Positions 47,939 to 54,343 of a DNA stretch of 64,000 bases are shown here, in pieces (the first letter of the stretch is position 1; each line of letters starts with the position of its first letter). The notes beneath the pieces are model-generated. The model did no database searches. It was not told where the DNA came from and saw only the letters and a list, made by a program, of their open reading frames with translations. The position numbers and the translations under genes are program-made. Source of the stretch: Bacteroidia bacterium (GTDB taxonomy: Bacteria > Bacteroidota > Bacteroidia > Flavobacteriales > Flavobacteriaceae); the NCBI GenBank assembly GCA_030431055.1, contig JAUIJA010000001.1, forward strand, positions 310,001 through 374,000, in the 5' to 3' direction.

Positions 47939-48494
47939 AGCAGATTTAAGGCAAAAGTATAAAGGCAAAAGGCAAAAGTTAAGCTTAGAAGAAATTGAGG
48001 AAAAGAGTTTAGCTATTGCTAATAATTTGTTGCTTTTAGATGTTTGGGATAAAACCTATTTTCATGTTTTCTTGCCGATAGTCGAGCAAAAAGAAGTCGA
48101 TACCGAATTTGTTTTGCAAATTTTAGCAGGAAAAGATAAAGAAATTGTGATTTCGAAAAGTGATTTTGAAACTCGTGAAATGTTGCATTTCTTATTAACC
48201 GACAATACAAAAATTGTAAAAAACGAATATAATATTCCTGAACCTGTAAATGGTTTGCCTGTTCCTACAGCAATGATTGATGTGGTTTTTGTACCGCTTT
48301 TAGCGTATGATAAAAAAGGAAATCGTGTTGGCTACGGAAAAGGTTTTTACGACAAATTTTTAAGTCAATGTAAACCCGATGTGATTAAAATTGGGCTATC
48401 TTTTTTCGAACCCGAAGAACAAATTGATGATGTTATAGAAACCGATGTGAAATTGGATTTTTGTGTGACGGGTGAGGAAGTTTTCAGATTTTAA
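47931..48494 (+). CDS. 5-formyltetrahydrofolate cyclo-ligase
   Basis: Converts 5-formyl-THF to 5,10-methenyl-THF with ATP. The 187 residues begin MNKADLRQKYKGKRQKLSLEEI. The C-terminal signature VPLLAYDKKGNRVGYGKGFYDKFL, with the ATP-site Gly/Tyr/Gly run, is intact. The N-terminal RQKYKGKRQK is encoded by an AGGCAAAAGT-type short repeat, an unusual local composition. The last 11 bases overlap the convergent small gene. Confidence 0.9.
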   Translation: MNKADLRQKYKGKRQKLSLEEIEEKSLAIANNLLLLDVWDKTYFHVFLPIVEQKEVDTEFVLQILAGKDKEIVISKSDFETREMLHFLLTDNTKIVKNEYNIPEPVNGLPVPTAMIDVVFVPLLAYDKKGNRVGYGKGFYDKFLSQCKPDVIKIGLSFFEPEEQIDDVIETDVKLDFCVTGEEVFRF

Positions 48495-48777
48495 TTTCTT
48501 TAAAAAAATTAACTGTATAACCTTCTTTTGTAAAAAATTTATTTATTTTATTAGAAAGACGTTCAAAATCTTTAAACTCTTTTCTGAAAAACAACTTCCC
48601 AATTAAACCTGTTTCCCATTTTTTATTGATAAGTATCTCCTCCTTTTGAAGTATTTCAATAATAATTTTATATTTTCTATTCTTAAATAGTATTATTTTT
48701 TCATCGTTAACGATATTGAGTTTTACACCTTGAAAATCTTCAATAATTTTATTAATCACTTCATAAAATTTATCCAT
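48484..48777 (-). CDS. Small basic protein beside precursor peptide 1, function unknown
   Basis: A 97-residue lysine-rich soluble protein from the ATG at 48777 (MDKFYEVINKIIEDF). The longer open frame back to 48828 would overlap the peptide gene and is less likely. No motif is recognised. Charged alpha/beta content is suggested by IILFKNRKYKIIIEIL. It is the next gene after precursor 1 on the same strand, 44 bases downstream across a perfect palindrome. An immunity or accessory role is possible but unproven. Confidence 0.55.
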   Translation of the reverse strand: MDKFYEVINKIIEDFQGVKLNIVNDEKIILFKNRKYKIIIEILQKEEILINKKWETGLIGKLFFRKEFKDFERLSNKINKFFTKEGYTVNFFKEIKI

Positions 48778-48793
48778 AAAATTTAAACTTTTG

Positions 48794-48817
48794 TAATGGG
48801 GATAATTATCCCCATTA
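48794..48817. repeat. Perfect 24-bp palindrome between precursor 1 and the next gene
   Basis: TAATGGGGATAA is followed directly by its reverse complement TTATCCCCATTA. As RNA it makes a ten-pair stem with an AATT loop. No T run follows on the minus strand, so it is not a standard terminator. It could be a stem that stabilises the upstream peptide message, or a dimeric protein site. Confidence 0.8.
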
Positions 48818-48821
48818 TAAA

Positions 48822-48989
48822 TTAACACTTATCGCTTAAAAGGTATCCTGAAACACCACCAATTACATAGCCCCAAGGACCACCTAACATACCGCCAACA
48901 ACAGCACTAAGTCCAATTTCAGCTTTACATTCCGGTGAAAGCTCTCCTCCTTGCAAATTTTCCATTTGCGATAATTCCATTTTTTTCAT
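48822..48989 (-). CDS. Double-glycine-leader precursor peptide 1
   Basis: A 55-codon gene. The leader MKKMELSQMENLQGG ends in a GG cleavage site. The predicted 40-residue core begins ELSPECKAEIGLS and ends YLLSDKC, with Cys21 and Cys55 of the precursor. The centre is a glycine-rich hydrophobic stretch, AVVGGMLGGPWG then YVIGGVSG. Leaders of this kind are cut by C39-peptidase exporters, one of which is encoded next door. A conserved -7 box and upstream region are shared with precursor 2. The leader differs from that of precursor 2 at one residue only. A bacteriocin or signal-peptide role is inferred. Confidence 0.82.
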   Translation of the reverse strand: MKKMELSQMENLQGGELSPECKAEIGLSAVVGGMLGGPWGYVIGGVSGYLLSDKC

Positions 48990-49180
48990 AATGCAAATAA
49001 TTTAAGTTATTAAAAATTTTAATGGAACAAAGTTATCTTGATAACAAGAAGAGTCTTATGCAAATTACGGGTAATTTTATGCGTTTTTTATATAAACACG
49101 AGTAACTTTAAATCTTTTGCAGGAAATCTGTATCAAAAGTTAAAGCACTTATTTTGCTTACAAAAGTTAAAAAATAAAAT
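48990..49180 (-). promoter_or_regulatory. Control region of precursor 1 (duplicate A)
   Basis: It aligns with the region upstream of precursor 2 (53064-53240). On the minus strand TAACTTTG (49035-49028) is the -7 box, about 32 bases before the leader start. The most conserved block (about 49044-49090) contains AAGAGTCTTATGCAAAT, then ACGGGTAATTTTATGCG. Within it AATTAC-GG-GTAATT is a perfect inverted repeat. CAAAAGTTAAA occurs twice, at 49134 and 49161. The 219-base gap to the ABC gene holds no further gene. Confidence 0.65.
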
Positions 49181-49208
49181 TCTAAACAAATACCTCTTCA
49201 TTCCAATA

Positions 49209-51341
49209 TTAACTATAAAAATTATTTGTTAACATTAATTCTTCATGAGTTCCTGAATTTGTGATTTTACCATCTTCTAAAATAGAAATTTCATCCGCAA
49301 ATTGTTTTAATGTCTGTAAACGATGAGAAATAAAGAAAATTATACAATCTGATTTAATTTGATTTAATATTTGCATAGTAAATTTTTCCGTATTTCTATC
49401 CATAGCTGAAGTAGCTTCGTCTAGAATTAAAAATTGAGGTTTTTTAAATAAAACTCTTGCTAAAGCAATAATTTGTTTTTGACCGCCGGAAAGATTAATT
49501 CCTTCTTCTCCTAAAATTGTTGCTAATCCTTTTGGGAATTGATTAAAATAAGTATCGAAACCGTATTGCTGTAAAAAACATATGATTTCCTCTGGTTTAA
49601 ATTCTTCTCCTAAAACAATATTGTCAATTACATTTCCATTAAAAACATTTATTTCTTGAGGAATTACTCCAATTAAATTTCTGTAACTATTCAATTGAAT
49701 CGAACTAAATTCTAATTGATTATTTACAAGAATTTCTCCGCTTTCAATAGCATAAAAACGTTGCAAAATTTGTCCTAAAGTACTTTTACCACTTCCGCTT
49801 TCTCCTACAACGGCCGTTATTTTTCCTTTCTCTAAATTTAAACTAAAATCTTTTAACAATTGCTTTCTTCCTGCAAAACGAAATGAAATATTCTTAATTT
49901 CAATATTATTTAGTTTTTCAATTGGAACATCTCCCAGCTTTTCCTCATCAATGGATGCAAACTCATACATTCTATTAAAAGCAATTTTAGCTTCATTAAT
50001 AGGTATAGTAACTAATGCTAAATTTGCAATTGAAGGCAATAAAGAACCCACAATTCCTAAAACGGCCATTAATTCTCCTAATTGAAGTGATTTATTTAAA
50101 ACCTGTAAGGAAGTATAAATTAAAATACCTATTAAAAAAACTGTACTTGCTAAACCTGATTGCCAAGAAAGTTTAATGTTTATTTTTCCTAAATCGAATA
50201 TTTTATCTTGAAAAAATCCAAACACAGTTGTATTTATCTTACTAAAAACATTCTGCTTATTATCATTTTTAATCGTTGCAATTCCTTGCATGCTTGAAAT
50301 ATAATTGCTCTCAGTGAAAGCATAGCTTTGCATTACTTCTTTTTGAGCTTTAATTATTGCTTTGTTACTTTTATAAATAATTCCGAAATAAATTGGTAAA
50401 CTAAACAAACAAATTAAACCTATTTGCCAAGAATACGTAAACAAAAAGACGGTTGAAATTATCGCAACAAGTACATCTATAATTAAACTACTAGCCAATT
50501 GTTTTATTACACGTTGAATGCGTTGTGTGTCATTTAATCGCGCAACCAACTCTCCTATTTTTCGAGTATCAAAAAATGATTTAGGCAAATGTAATAAAGT
50601 AGAATAAAATTGAGTATTAATACGATTATTAAAATCTTTAGATTGCTGCATTAAAAAATATTCCCTAAGAACCGAAATTCCAACGCGAGCTAAAAGTAAA
50701 ACCGCTAATAATGCAATTCCTGAAATCAATTTTGTTTTGTTTTCAGACGGTAAAATGTCATCAATTAACCTTTGAGAAAACAATGCCATTGCCATTCCTA
50801 AACCTGCAACAAAAACTCCTAATAAAACAGAAATCCAAAGTAATTTATAATCTTCCTTAAGTAAATTTAAAAACCATCTTTTTTTTGAATTTGTTATATC
50901 GTCTGCTTTGACAAATTTTTCATTTGTTTCAAGTGTCAAACACGTTTTTGAAACCCATATTTTTTCTAATTCGCCTTTGGATAAGTAGAAAACTCCTTTT
51001 CCAGGGTCGCCAATTAAAAATCCTTTTTCATTGTATTCATAACAAACCACATAATGTTGTAGTTGATTTTCTATAACAACATGAAGAATTACTGGTTGTT
51101 TATGATCAATTAATGCTTGAATATCTGCTTCACAACCTTCGGCATTAAAACCAAGTTGTTGTGCTGCTTGATATAAACCCAACAAAGTAGTTCCTTGTTT
51201 TGTAGTTCCACTTAATTCTCTTAATTTTTCTACAGAACTTGTACCGCCATTCAATTTAATAATCGATAACAAACAAGCCACACCACAATCTGATTGGTCA
51301 AGTTGTAATGTATGTGTTTTTTCAATACGTTTTTTATTCAT
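49209..51341 (-). CDS. Peptidase-C39-containing ABC exporter
   Basis: Inner-membrane exporter that removes double-glycine leaders and ships the peptide out. The start at 51341 (MNKKRIEKTHTLQLDQSDCG) is chosen because the nine codons before it lie in a repeat element. The 710 residues have a C39 domain with catalytic Cys19 (QSDCGVACLLSI), His (QHYVVCYEY) and Asp (IGDPGKGVF). Six membrane helices cover about residues 155-430. The ATPase has Walker A GESGSGKSTLG, signature LSGGQKQ and Walker B FLILDEATSAMD. No HlyD-type adaptor is encoded nearby. Confidence 0.93.
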   Translation of the reverse strand: MNKKRIEKTHTLQLDQSDCGVACLLSIIKLNGGTSSVEKLRELSGTTKQGTTLLGLYQAAQQLGFNAEGCEADIQALIDHKQPVILHVVIENQLQHYVVCYEYNEKGFLIGDPGKGVFYLSKGELEKIWVSKTCLTLETNEKFVKADDITNSKKRWFLNLLKEDYKLLWISVLLGVFVAGLGMAMALFSQRLIDDILPSENKTKLISGIALLAVLLLARVGISVLREYFLMQQSKDFNNRINTQFYSTLLHLPKSFFDTRKIGELVARLNDTQRIQRVIKQLASSLIIDVLVAIISTVFLFTYSWQIGLICLFSLPIYFGIIYKSNKAIIKAQKEVMQSYAFTESNYISSMQGIATIKNDNKQNVFSKINTTVFGFFQDKIFDLGKINIKLSWQSGLASTVFLIGILIYTSLQVLNKSLQLGELMAVLGIVGSLLPSIANLALVTIPINEAKIAFNRMYEFASIDEEKLGDVPIEKLNNIEIKNISFRFAGRKQLLKDFSLNLEKGKITAVVGESGSGKSTLGQILQRFYAIESGEILVNNQLEFSSIQLNSYRNLIGVIPQEINVFNGNVIDNIVLGEEFKPEEIICFLQQYGFDTYFNQFPKGLATILGEEGINLSGGQKQIIALARVLFKKPQFLILDEATSAMDRNTEKFTMQILNQIKSDCIIFFISHRLQTLKQFADEISILEDGKITNSGTHEELMLTNNFYS

Positions 51342-51353
51342 TGAGGTTAATTT

Positions 51354-51426
51354 TGTCATTTCGACCAACGGGAGAAATCGTATAACGCAATCAACTTTTG
51401 AGATTCCTCCTAAAGTCGGAATGACA
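51354..51426. repeat. Short inverted-repeat element in front of the exporter gene
   Basis: Terminal arms TGTCATTTCGAC (51354-51365) and GTCGGAATGACA (51415-51426) pair at 11 of 12 positions around 49 bases. Inner GGGAGAAATC and GAGATTCCTCC are also nearly complementary. It looks like a dispersed Bacteroidota intergenic repeat. It supplies the spurious codons VEMTK in the longest open frame of the exporter. Confidence 0.55.
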
Positions 51427-51447
51427 AACTGTGCGTAATTTTTACAA

Positions 51448-51969
51448 CTAATAGTTATAAAACTTCTCTAAAACAGTTTCAATTTTAACTTGTCCTTTTA
51501 TTTTCTCAATAAGGTTTCTATCTTTATTATAAAGTATTAAACAAGGAAGAGATTTAACATCAAAAGTAGTAGCGAAAGTAGCTTTTGAATCAGAAATAAA
51601 AGTAATGTTATCATATTGCAATAAGCTATATTTTTGAGCAAATTCTTTTATACTATCTGTTTTTTCAAACGAAATAAAAACAATTTGAATATCTTCTAAT
51701 TTTTCAAGGTTTTGTTGAATCATTTCTGCTTCGTGATTACAGAAATCGCATTCACTATTAAAATAAACAAACAAAACAGGTTTATTTTTTGGTAAATTCT
51801 CTTTTGTAAACACATTACCTTCTAAATCGAGATACGAGAAAAAAGGCATTTGTTTAATGTTTTCAGCAACTTGCTTTTTGTAGTTAATTTTATCAGCTAC
51901 TTTGTAACCCATAATTGCTAAAAGACTGATAACAACTATAGGTAAAATTATTTTTAAGTACTTTTTCAT
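51448..51969 (-). CDS. Membrane-anchored thioredoxin-like protein (TlpA/ResA type)
   Basis: A periplasmic thiol-disulfide protein of 173 residues. The N-terminal anchor is IILPIVVISLLAIMGY. The thioredoxin fold shows VLFVYFNSECDFCNHEA with the CDFC active site at residues 74-77. The cis-proline region is FDVKSLPCLILYN. It sits between the exporter gene and the polytopic membrane gene on the same strand. Both precursor peptides carry two Cys, so disulfide formation or isomerisation of the exported peptides is a plausible job. Confidence 0.83.
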   Translation of the reverse strand: MKKYLKIILPIVVISLLAIMGYKVADKINYKKQVAENIKQMPFFSYLDLEGNVFTKENLPKNKPVLFVYFNSECDFCNHEAEMIQQNLEKLEDIQIVFISFEKTDSIKEFAQKYSLLQYDNITFISDSKATFATTFDVKSLPCLILYNKDRNLIEKIKGQVKIETVLEKFYNY

Positions 51970-51976
51970 TGTTTGA

Positions 51977-52627
51977 TTATGAATAATTTAACGTAAAAAA
52001 CATAACTACTACAACCCATAACAACAAAGCACTACCATAACTACTGGCTACAATTTTCAAACCTAAATCCATTGGTTTGCCTTTGTCTTTAATAGTAAAA
52101 GCAAGTTTGCCTATAAAATAGGCTAAAATTAGCCAATAGGCTAACTCAAACAAGTTAAGCACTTGAAACGGATAAATAAACCAAGGTTCTAAACCTTTGT
52201 AACCCACAATATTTAAAGCCGAAAGTGGATAAAAATATTGTAAATCTTCTAAGGTATAATTGGTTTGAAAAAAATAGAACCAAATAATTTTTAAAACACC
52301 TACACCCAAAAAAACAAACTCTGCTTTTACAACTACATTAAACAATTGCTTAAAAGTTACTTTAGCTTTGCTGTAAAAAAATGTACCGATGTATAATACG
52401 GTTGTAATAAGCATGCTTTTGATTAAAACAATTAGAGGAATAATAGCATAAGATAACCATTGCCATTTTTCTTGTAACTCAAACACTTTTTCTATTTGAA
52501 TAGTTGTTAATTTTTCTGAATAACTTTGATACAATAAATCATTTACTGATAGTGTTGTAGCTATGACATACGTTGTTAAAAAAGATCCAATTAACAACAT
52601 AAAAAAATTAATTAATATTTTATTCAT
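51977..52627 (-). CDS. Polytopic membrane protein of the peptide cluster, function unknown
   Basis: A 216-residue integral membrane protein with about five helices (FFMLLIGSFLTTYVIATT, IIPLIVLIKSMLITTVLYIG, VFLGVGVLKIIWFYFF, LFELAYWLILAYFIGKLAF and LLLWVVVVMFFTL). It has some likeness to YIP1-type proteins, but I recognise no motif. It lies seven bases upstream of the thioredoxin gene and about 30 bases after the precursor-2 terminator. It may help export or give self-protection. Confidence 0.6.
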   Translation of the reverse strand: MNKILINFFMLLIGSFLTTYVIATTLSVNDLLYQSYSEKLTTIQIEKVFELQEKWQWLSYAIIPLIVLIKSMLITTVLYIGTFFYSKAKVTFKQLFNVVVKAEFVFLGVGVLKIIWFYFFQTNYTLEDLQYFYPLSALNIVGYKGLEPWFIYPFQVLNLFELAYWLILAYFIGKLAFTIKDKGKPMDLGLKIVASSYGSALLLWVVVVMFFTLNYS

Positions 52628-52655
52628 TTAAAATAATAATATAAAATTATTCATA

Positions 52656-52692
52656 ATAAAAAGAGATAGTAATAATCTTATTACTATCTCTT
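52656..52692 (-). terminator. Terminator of the precursor 2 unit
   Basis: On the minus strand AAGAGATAGTAATAA and TTATTACTATCTCTT form a 15-bp stem with a two-base centre, followed by TTTA. It stands six bases after the stop of the 51-residue gene and before the membrane gene. This lets the peptide and its partner be made in excess of the export proteins. Confidence 0.75.
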
Positions 52693-52697
52693 ATGAA

Positions 52698-52853
52698 CTA
52701 TTTATTTTTGTTCACAACCCAAAAAAGACCAAGTAAAAGAAACAAATGTAATATCCAAAAATAATTAAACTCCTTTTTATACACTATATAAATTAGAGAC
52801 ATAATAAATATAAGTACAATAATTATTTTTAATATTTTTTTAAACTTAGCCAT
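52698..52853 (-). CDS. 51-residue two-helix membrane protein, candidate immunity protein
   Basis: A small gene starting MAKFKKILKIIIVL, 15 bases after precursor 2 and ahead of a strong terminator. Two membrane helices are clear: about residues 7-25 (IIIVLIFIMSLIYIVY) and 31-48 (YFWILHLFLLLGLFWVV). The protein is basic at both ends (MAKFKK, VNKNK). Small one- or two-helix proteins in a two-gene unit with a class II-type peptide often give self-immunity. No homologue is recognised, so the role is inferred from size and position. Confidence 0.6.
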   Translation of the reverse strand: MAKFKKILKIIIVLIFIMSLIYIVYKKEFNYFWILHLFLLLGLFWVVNKNK

Positions 52854-52868
52854 ATATGTAATTTTGAA

Positions 52869-53063
52869 TTAATCTAAATCTGAACATGCCTCAACGGCGT
52901 TACCCCATGCCCCCAAAGCAAAACCTCCTGCCAAAAGTGCTCCACCTGGTCCAGCTGCAATTATTGCTGCTGTACTAACTCCTAAAGTTAATAATGCAAA
53001 ACTACATCCCCACGTAGTTCCCCCTTGCAAATTTTCCATTTGCGAAAATTCCATTTTTTTCAT
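52869..53063 (-). CDS. Double-glycine-leader precursor peptide 2
   Basis: A 64-codon gene. The leader MKKMEFSQMENLQGG is followed by a 49-residue core. Cys20 (TTWGCSFALL) and Cys60 (AVEACSDLD) bracket a very hydrophobic stretch (LGVSTAAIIAAG, then PGGALLAGGFALGAWG) with GxxxG-like spacing. Small size, GG leader, paired Cys and glycine zippers resemble class II bacteriocins. The leader is shared with precursor 1 while the core differs, as in two-peptide systems. It has its own -7 box 31 bases upstream of the predicted ATG leader. Confidence 0.87.
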   Translation of the reverse strand: MKKMEFSQMENLQGGTTWGCSFALLTLGVSTAAIIAAGPGGALLAGGFALGAWGNAVEACSDLD

Positions 53064-53240
53064 AATGTAAATAATTTTAAGTTATTAAAAATTTTAAGCG
53101 CAAAGTTATTGTAGGTGCAAGAAGAGTCTTATGCAAATAACGGGTATTTTATGCGTTTTTTTGCATAAACAGCTCTAATTTTAACTTTTATAACAGTTTT
53201 TCTGTACCAAAAGTTAAAGTTTGTATTTTTCTTACAAAAG
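53064..53240. promoter_or_regulatory. Divergent control region of precursor 2 and the XRE regulator (duplicate B)
   Basis: TAACTTTG on the minus strand (53108-53101) is the precursor -7 box. The block AAGAGTCTTATGCAAAT...ACGGGTA...TTTTATGCG is shared with duplicate A at over 90% identity by eye. TTATGCAAA (53129-53137) and TTTGCATAA (53160-53168) form an inverted repeat around a central TTTTATGCG. In duplicate A the second arm is degenerate. These are candidate sites for the XRE regulator encoded on the other side. Confidence 0.6.
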
Positions 53241-53242
53241 TC

Positions 53243-53265
53243 AAAAAAAAAAAAAAATACTTTTG
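53243..53265 (+). promoter_or_regulatory. Promoter of the XRE regulator with a 15-A tract
   Basis: TACTTTTG (53258-53265) is a full -7 box about 29 bases before the ATG at 53294. It is directly preceded by a run of 15 As (53243-53257) that fills the -33/-7 spacer. Changes in tract length would change promoter spacing. Confidence 0.5.
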
Positions 53266-53293
53266 TTGTATCTATAAAAAAAACAAAACATTA

Positions 53294-53608
53294 ATGTTTA
53301 ATATATCACAATTAAAGCAATTAAGAAAGTCTAAAGGTTTAACACAAGAAGAAATTGCAGAAAAGTTATGCATATCGCAATCGGCTTACGCACGTTTAGA
53401 AAATGGAAAATCTAAAACTTGGAGTATTTATTTAAGTAAGTTGTGTGAGATCTTTAATGTAAGTCCCGTGGCTTTTATTAATGATACTTCTTTAAAAGAT
53501 AATGACACCTTAAAAAAGGAATTAAACAAAAAAGATATTGTAATTAAAAATCTTGAAAATAAAGTAGAAAACCTTGAAACTATAGTTTCTATATTAGAAA
53601 AAAAATAA
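53294..53608 (+). CDS. XRE-type helix-turn-helix regulator with C-terminal coiled coil
   Basis: A 104-residue DNA-binding protein. HTH_3 domain at residues 4-62: LKQLRKSKGLTQEEIAEKLCISQSAYARLENGKS in pieces, with CEIFNVSPVAFIND closing it. The tail (KKELNKKDIVIKNLENKVENLETIVSILEKK region) is a heptad coiled coil that likely dimerises the protein. It is transcribed away from precursor 2 across the duplicated control region, so it is the prime candidate regulator of both peptide genes. Confidence 0.88.
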   Translation: MFNISQLKQLRKSKGLTQEEIAEKLCISQSAYARLENGKSKTWSIYLSKLCEIFNVSPVAFINDTSLKDNDTLKKELNKKDIVIKNLENKVENLETIVSILEKK

Positions 53609-53611
53609 TTT

Positions 53612-53656
53612 TTTCTTGTTCTCGATACTCCCAATATATCGGGAACTCGAACTGAC
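53612..53656. terminator. Inverted-repeat element between the XRE gene and lspA
   Basis: A TCTCGATACTCCC...GGGAACTCGAAC arrangement gives an imperfect hairpin between two convergent genes. A terminator role is plausible. The sequence also looks like a dispersed repeat. Confidence 0.35.
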
Positions 53657-53663
53657 GAAAAAT

Positions 53664-54260
53664 TTATTTAGTTCCAAAAGCTTTTTTATTAAATACAATT
53701 AAAATTCCAACACCAGTCGAAATTGCCATATCGGCTACATTGAAAATCGCGTTAAAGAAAGAAAAAGGTTTTCCTCCCCAAACAGGCAACCATTCTGGTA
53801 AATTTCCTTCCCAAAAAGGAAAATATAACATATCTACAACTTCTCCGTGAAACCAACTTCCATAAGGATCATCAGAAAACATTGTCGCTACTTGACCGTA
53901 ACTATCGTTAAAAATAACGCCATAAAAAACTGAATCGATTATATTTCCTACAGCGCCAGCTAATATTAAAGCAATAGCTATAATTAAATAATTAGATTGT
54001 TTTTTTATAACTGAATCCCATAACCACCAACCAATTCCGCCAACAGCAACAATTCTAAATAACGTTAAAAAAAGCTTTCCATATTCGCCAGGAATTACAG
54101 CGCCCCAAGCCATTCCTTCGTTTTCAATAAAATGAATACGAAACCAGTCGAAAACACGAACTTCTTCATTTATGAAAAAGTTGGTTTTGATATAGATTTT
54201 CGAAACTTGGTCAACTAGTAAAACTAGAAATACTAAAATGTAAGCCTTTTTTAACGACAT
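53664..54260 (-). CDS. lspA: Lipoprotein signal peptidase (signal peptidase II)
   Basis: Inner-membrane aspartic protease that cuts lipoprotein signal peptides after lipidation. The 198 residues show four helices. The catalytic aspartates are in GNIIDSVFYGVIFND and FNVADMAISTGVGIL. WFRIHFIENEGMAWG is the conserved N-terminal block. An inserted loop of ~20 residues between the two catalytic blocks is usual for Bacteroidota. It lies downstream of the DksA-like gene behind a terminator. Confidence 0.95.
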   Translation of the reverse strand: MSLKKAYILVFLVLLVDQVSKIYIKTNFFINEEVRVFDWFRIHFIENEGMAWGAVIPGEYGKLFLTLFRIVAVGGIGWWLWDSVIKKQSNYLIIAIALILAGAVGNIIDSVFYGVIFNDSYGQVATMFSDDPYGSWFHGEVVDMLYFPFWEGNLPEWLPVWGGKPFSFFNAIFNVADMAISTGVGILIVFNKKAFGTK

Positions 54261-54296
54261 GTTTTAAAATTTGAGCAAAAATATAATTTATTCCAT

Positions 54297-54325
54297 AAAA
54301 AACGCTCCATTAGGAGCGTTTTTAG
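54297..54325 (-). terminator. Terminator of the ileS-dksA-like unit
   Basis: The stem aacgctcc/ggagcgtt with loop ATTA (54301-54320) has flanking A and T runs. It stands 20 bases after the DksA-like stop on the minus strand. Confidence 0.85.
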
Positions 54326-54343
54326 TTAATTTTTATATAGAAA

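Noticed and set aside
48778..48828. Longer form of the 97-residue protein starting at 48828
   Set aside because: It would run through the palindrome and overlap the end of precursor 1. The ATG at 48777 avoids both.
49038..49232. 64-codon plus-strand open frame in duplicate A
   Set aside because: It lies inside the duplicated control region, has no recognisable features, and the matching region in duplicate B has no such frame.
51342..51368. Nine extra codons at the exporter start
   Set aside because: They are encoded by the inverted-repeat element. MNKKR at 51341 starts the C39 domain normally.
53664..54260. lspA as a dedicated part of the peptide cluster
   Set aside because: It is a standard full-length housekeeping gene in convergent orientation to the XRE gene and downstream of dksA/ileS.
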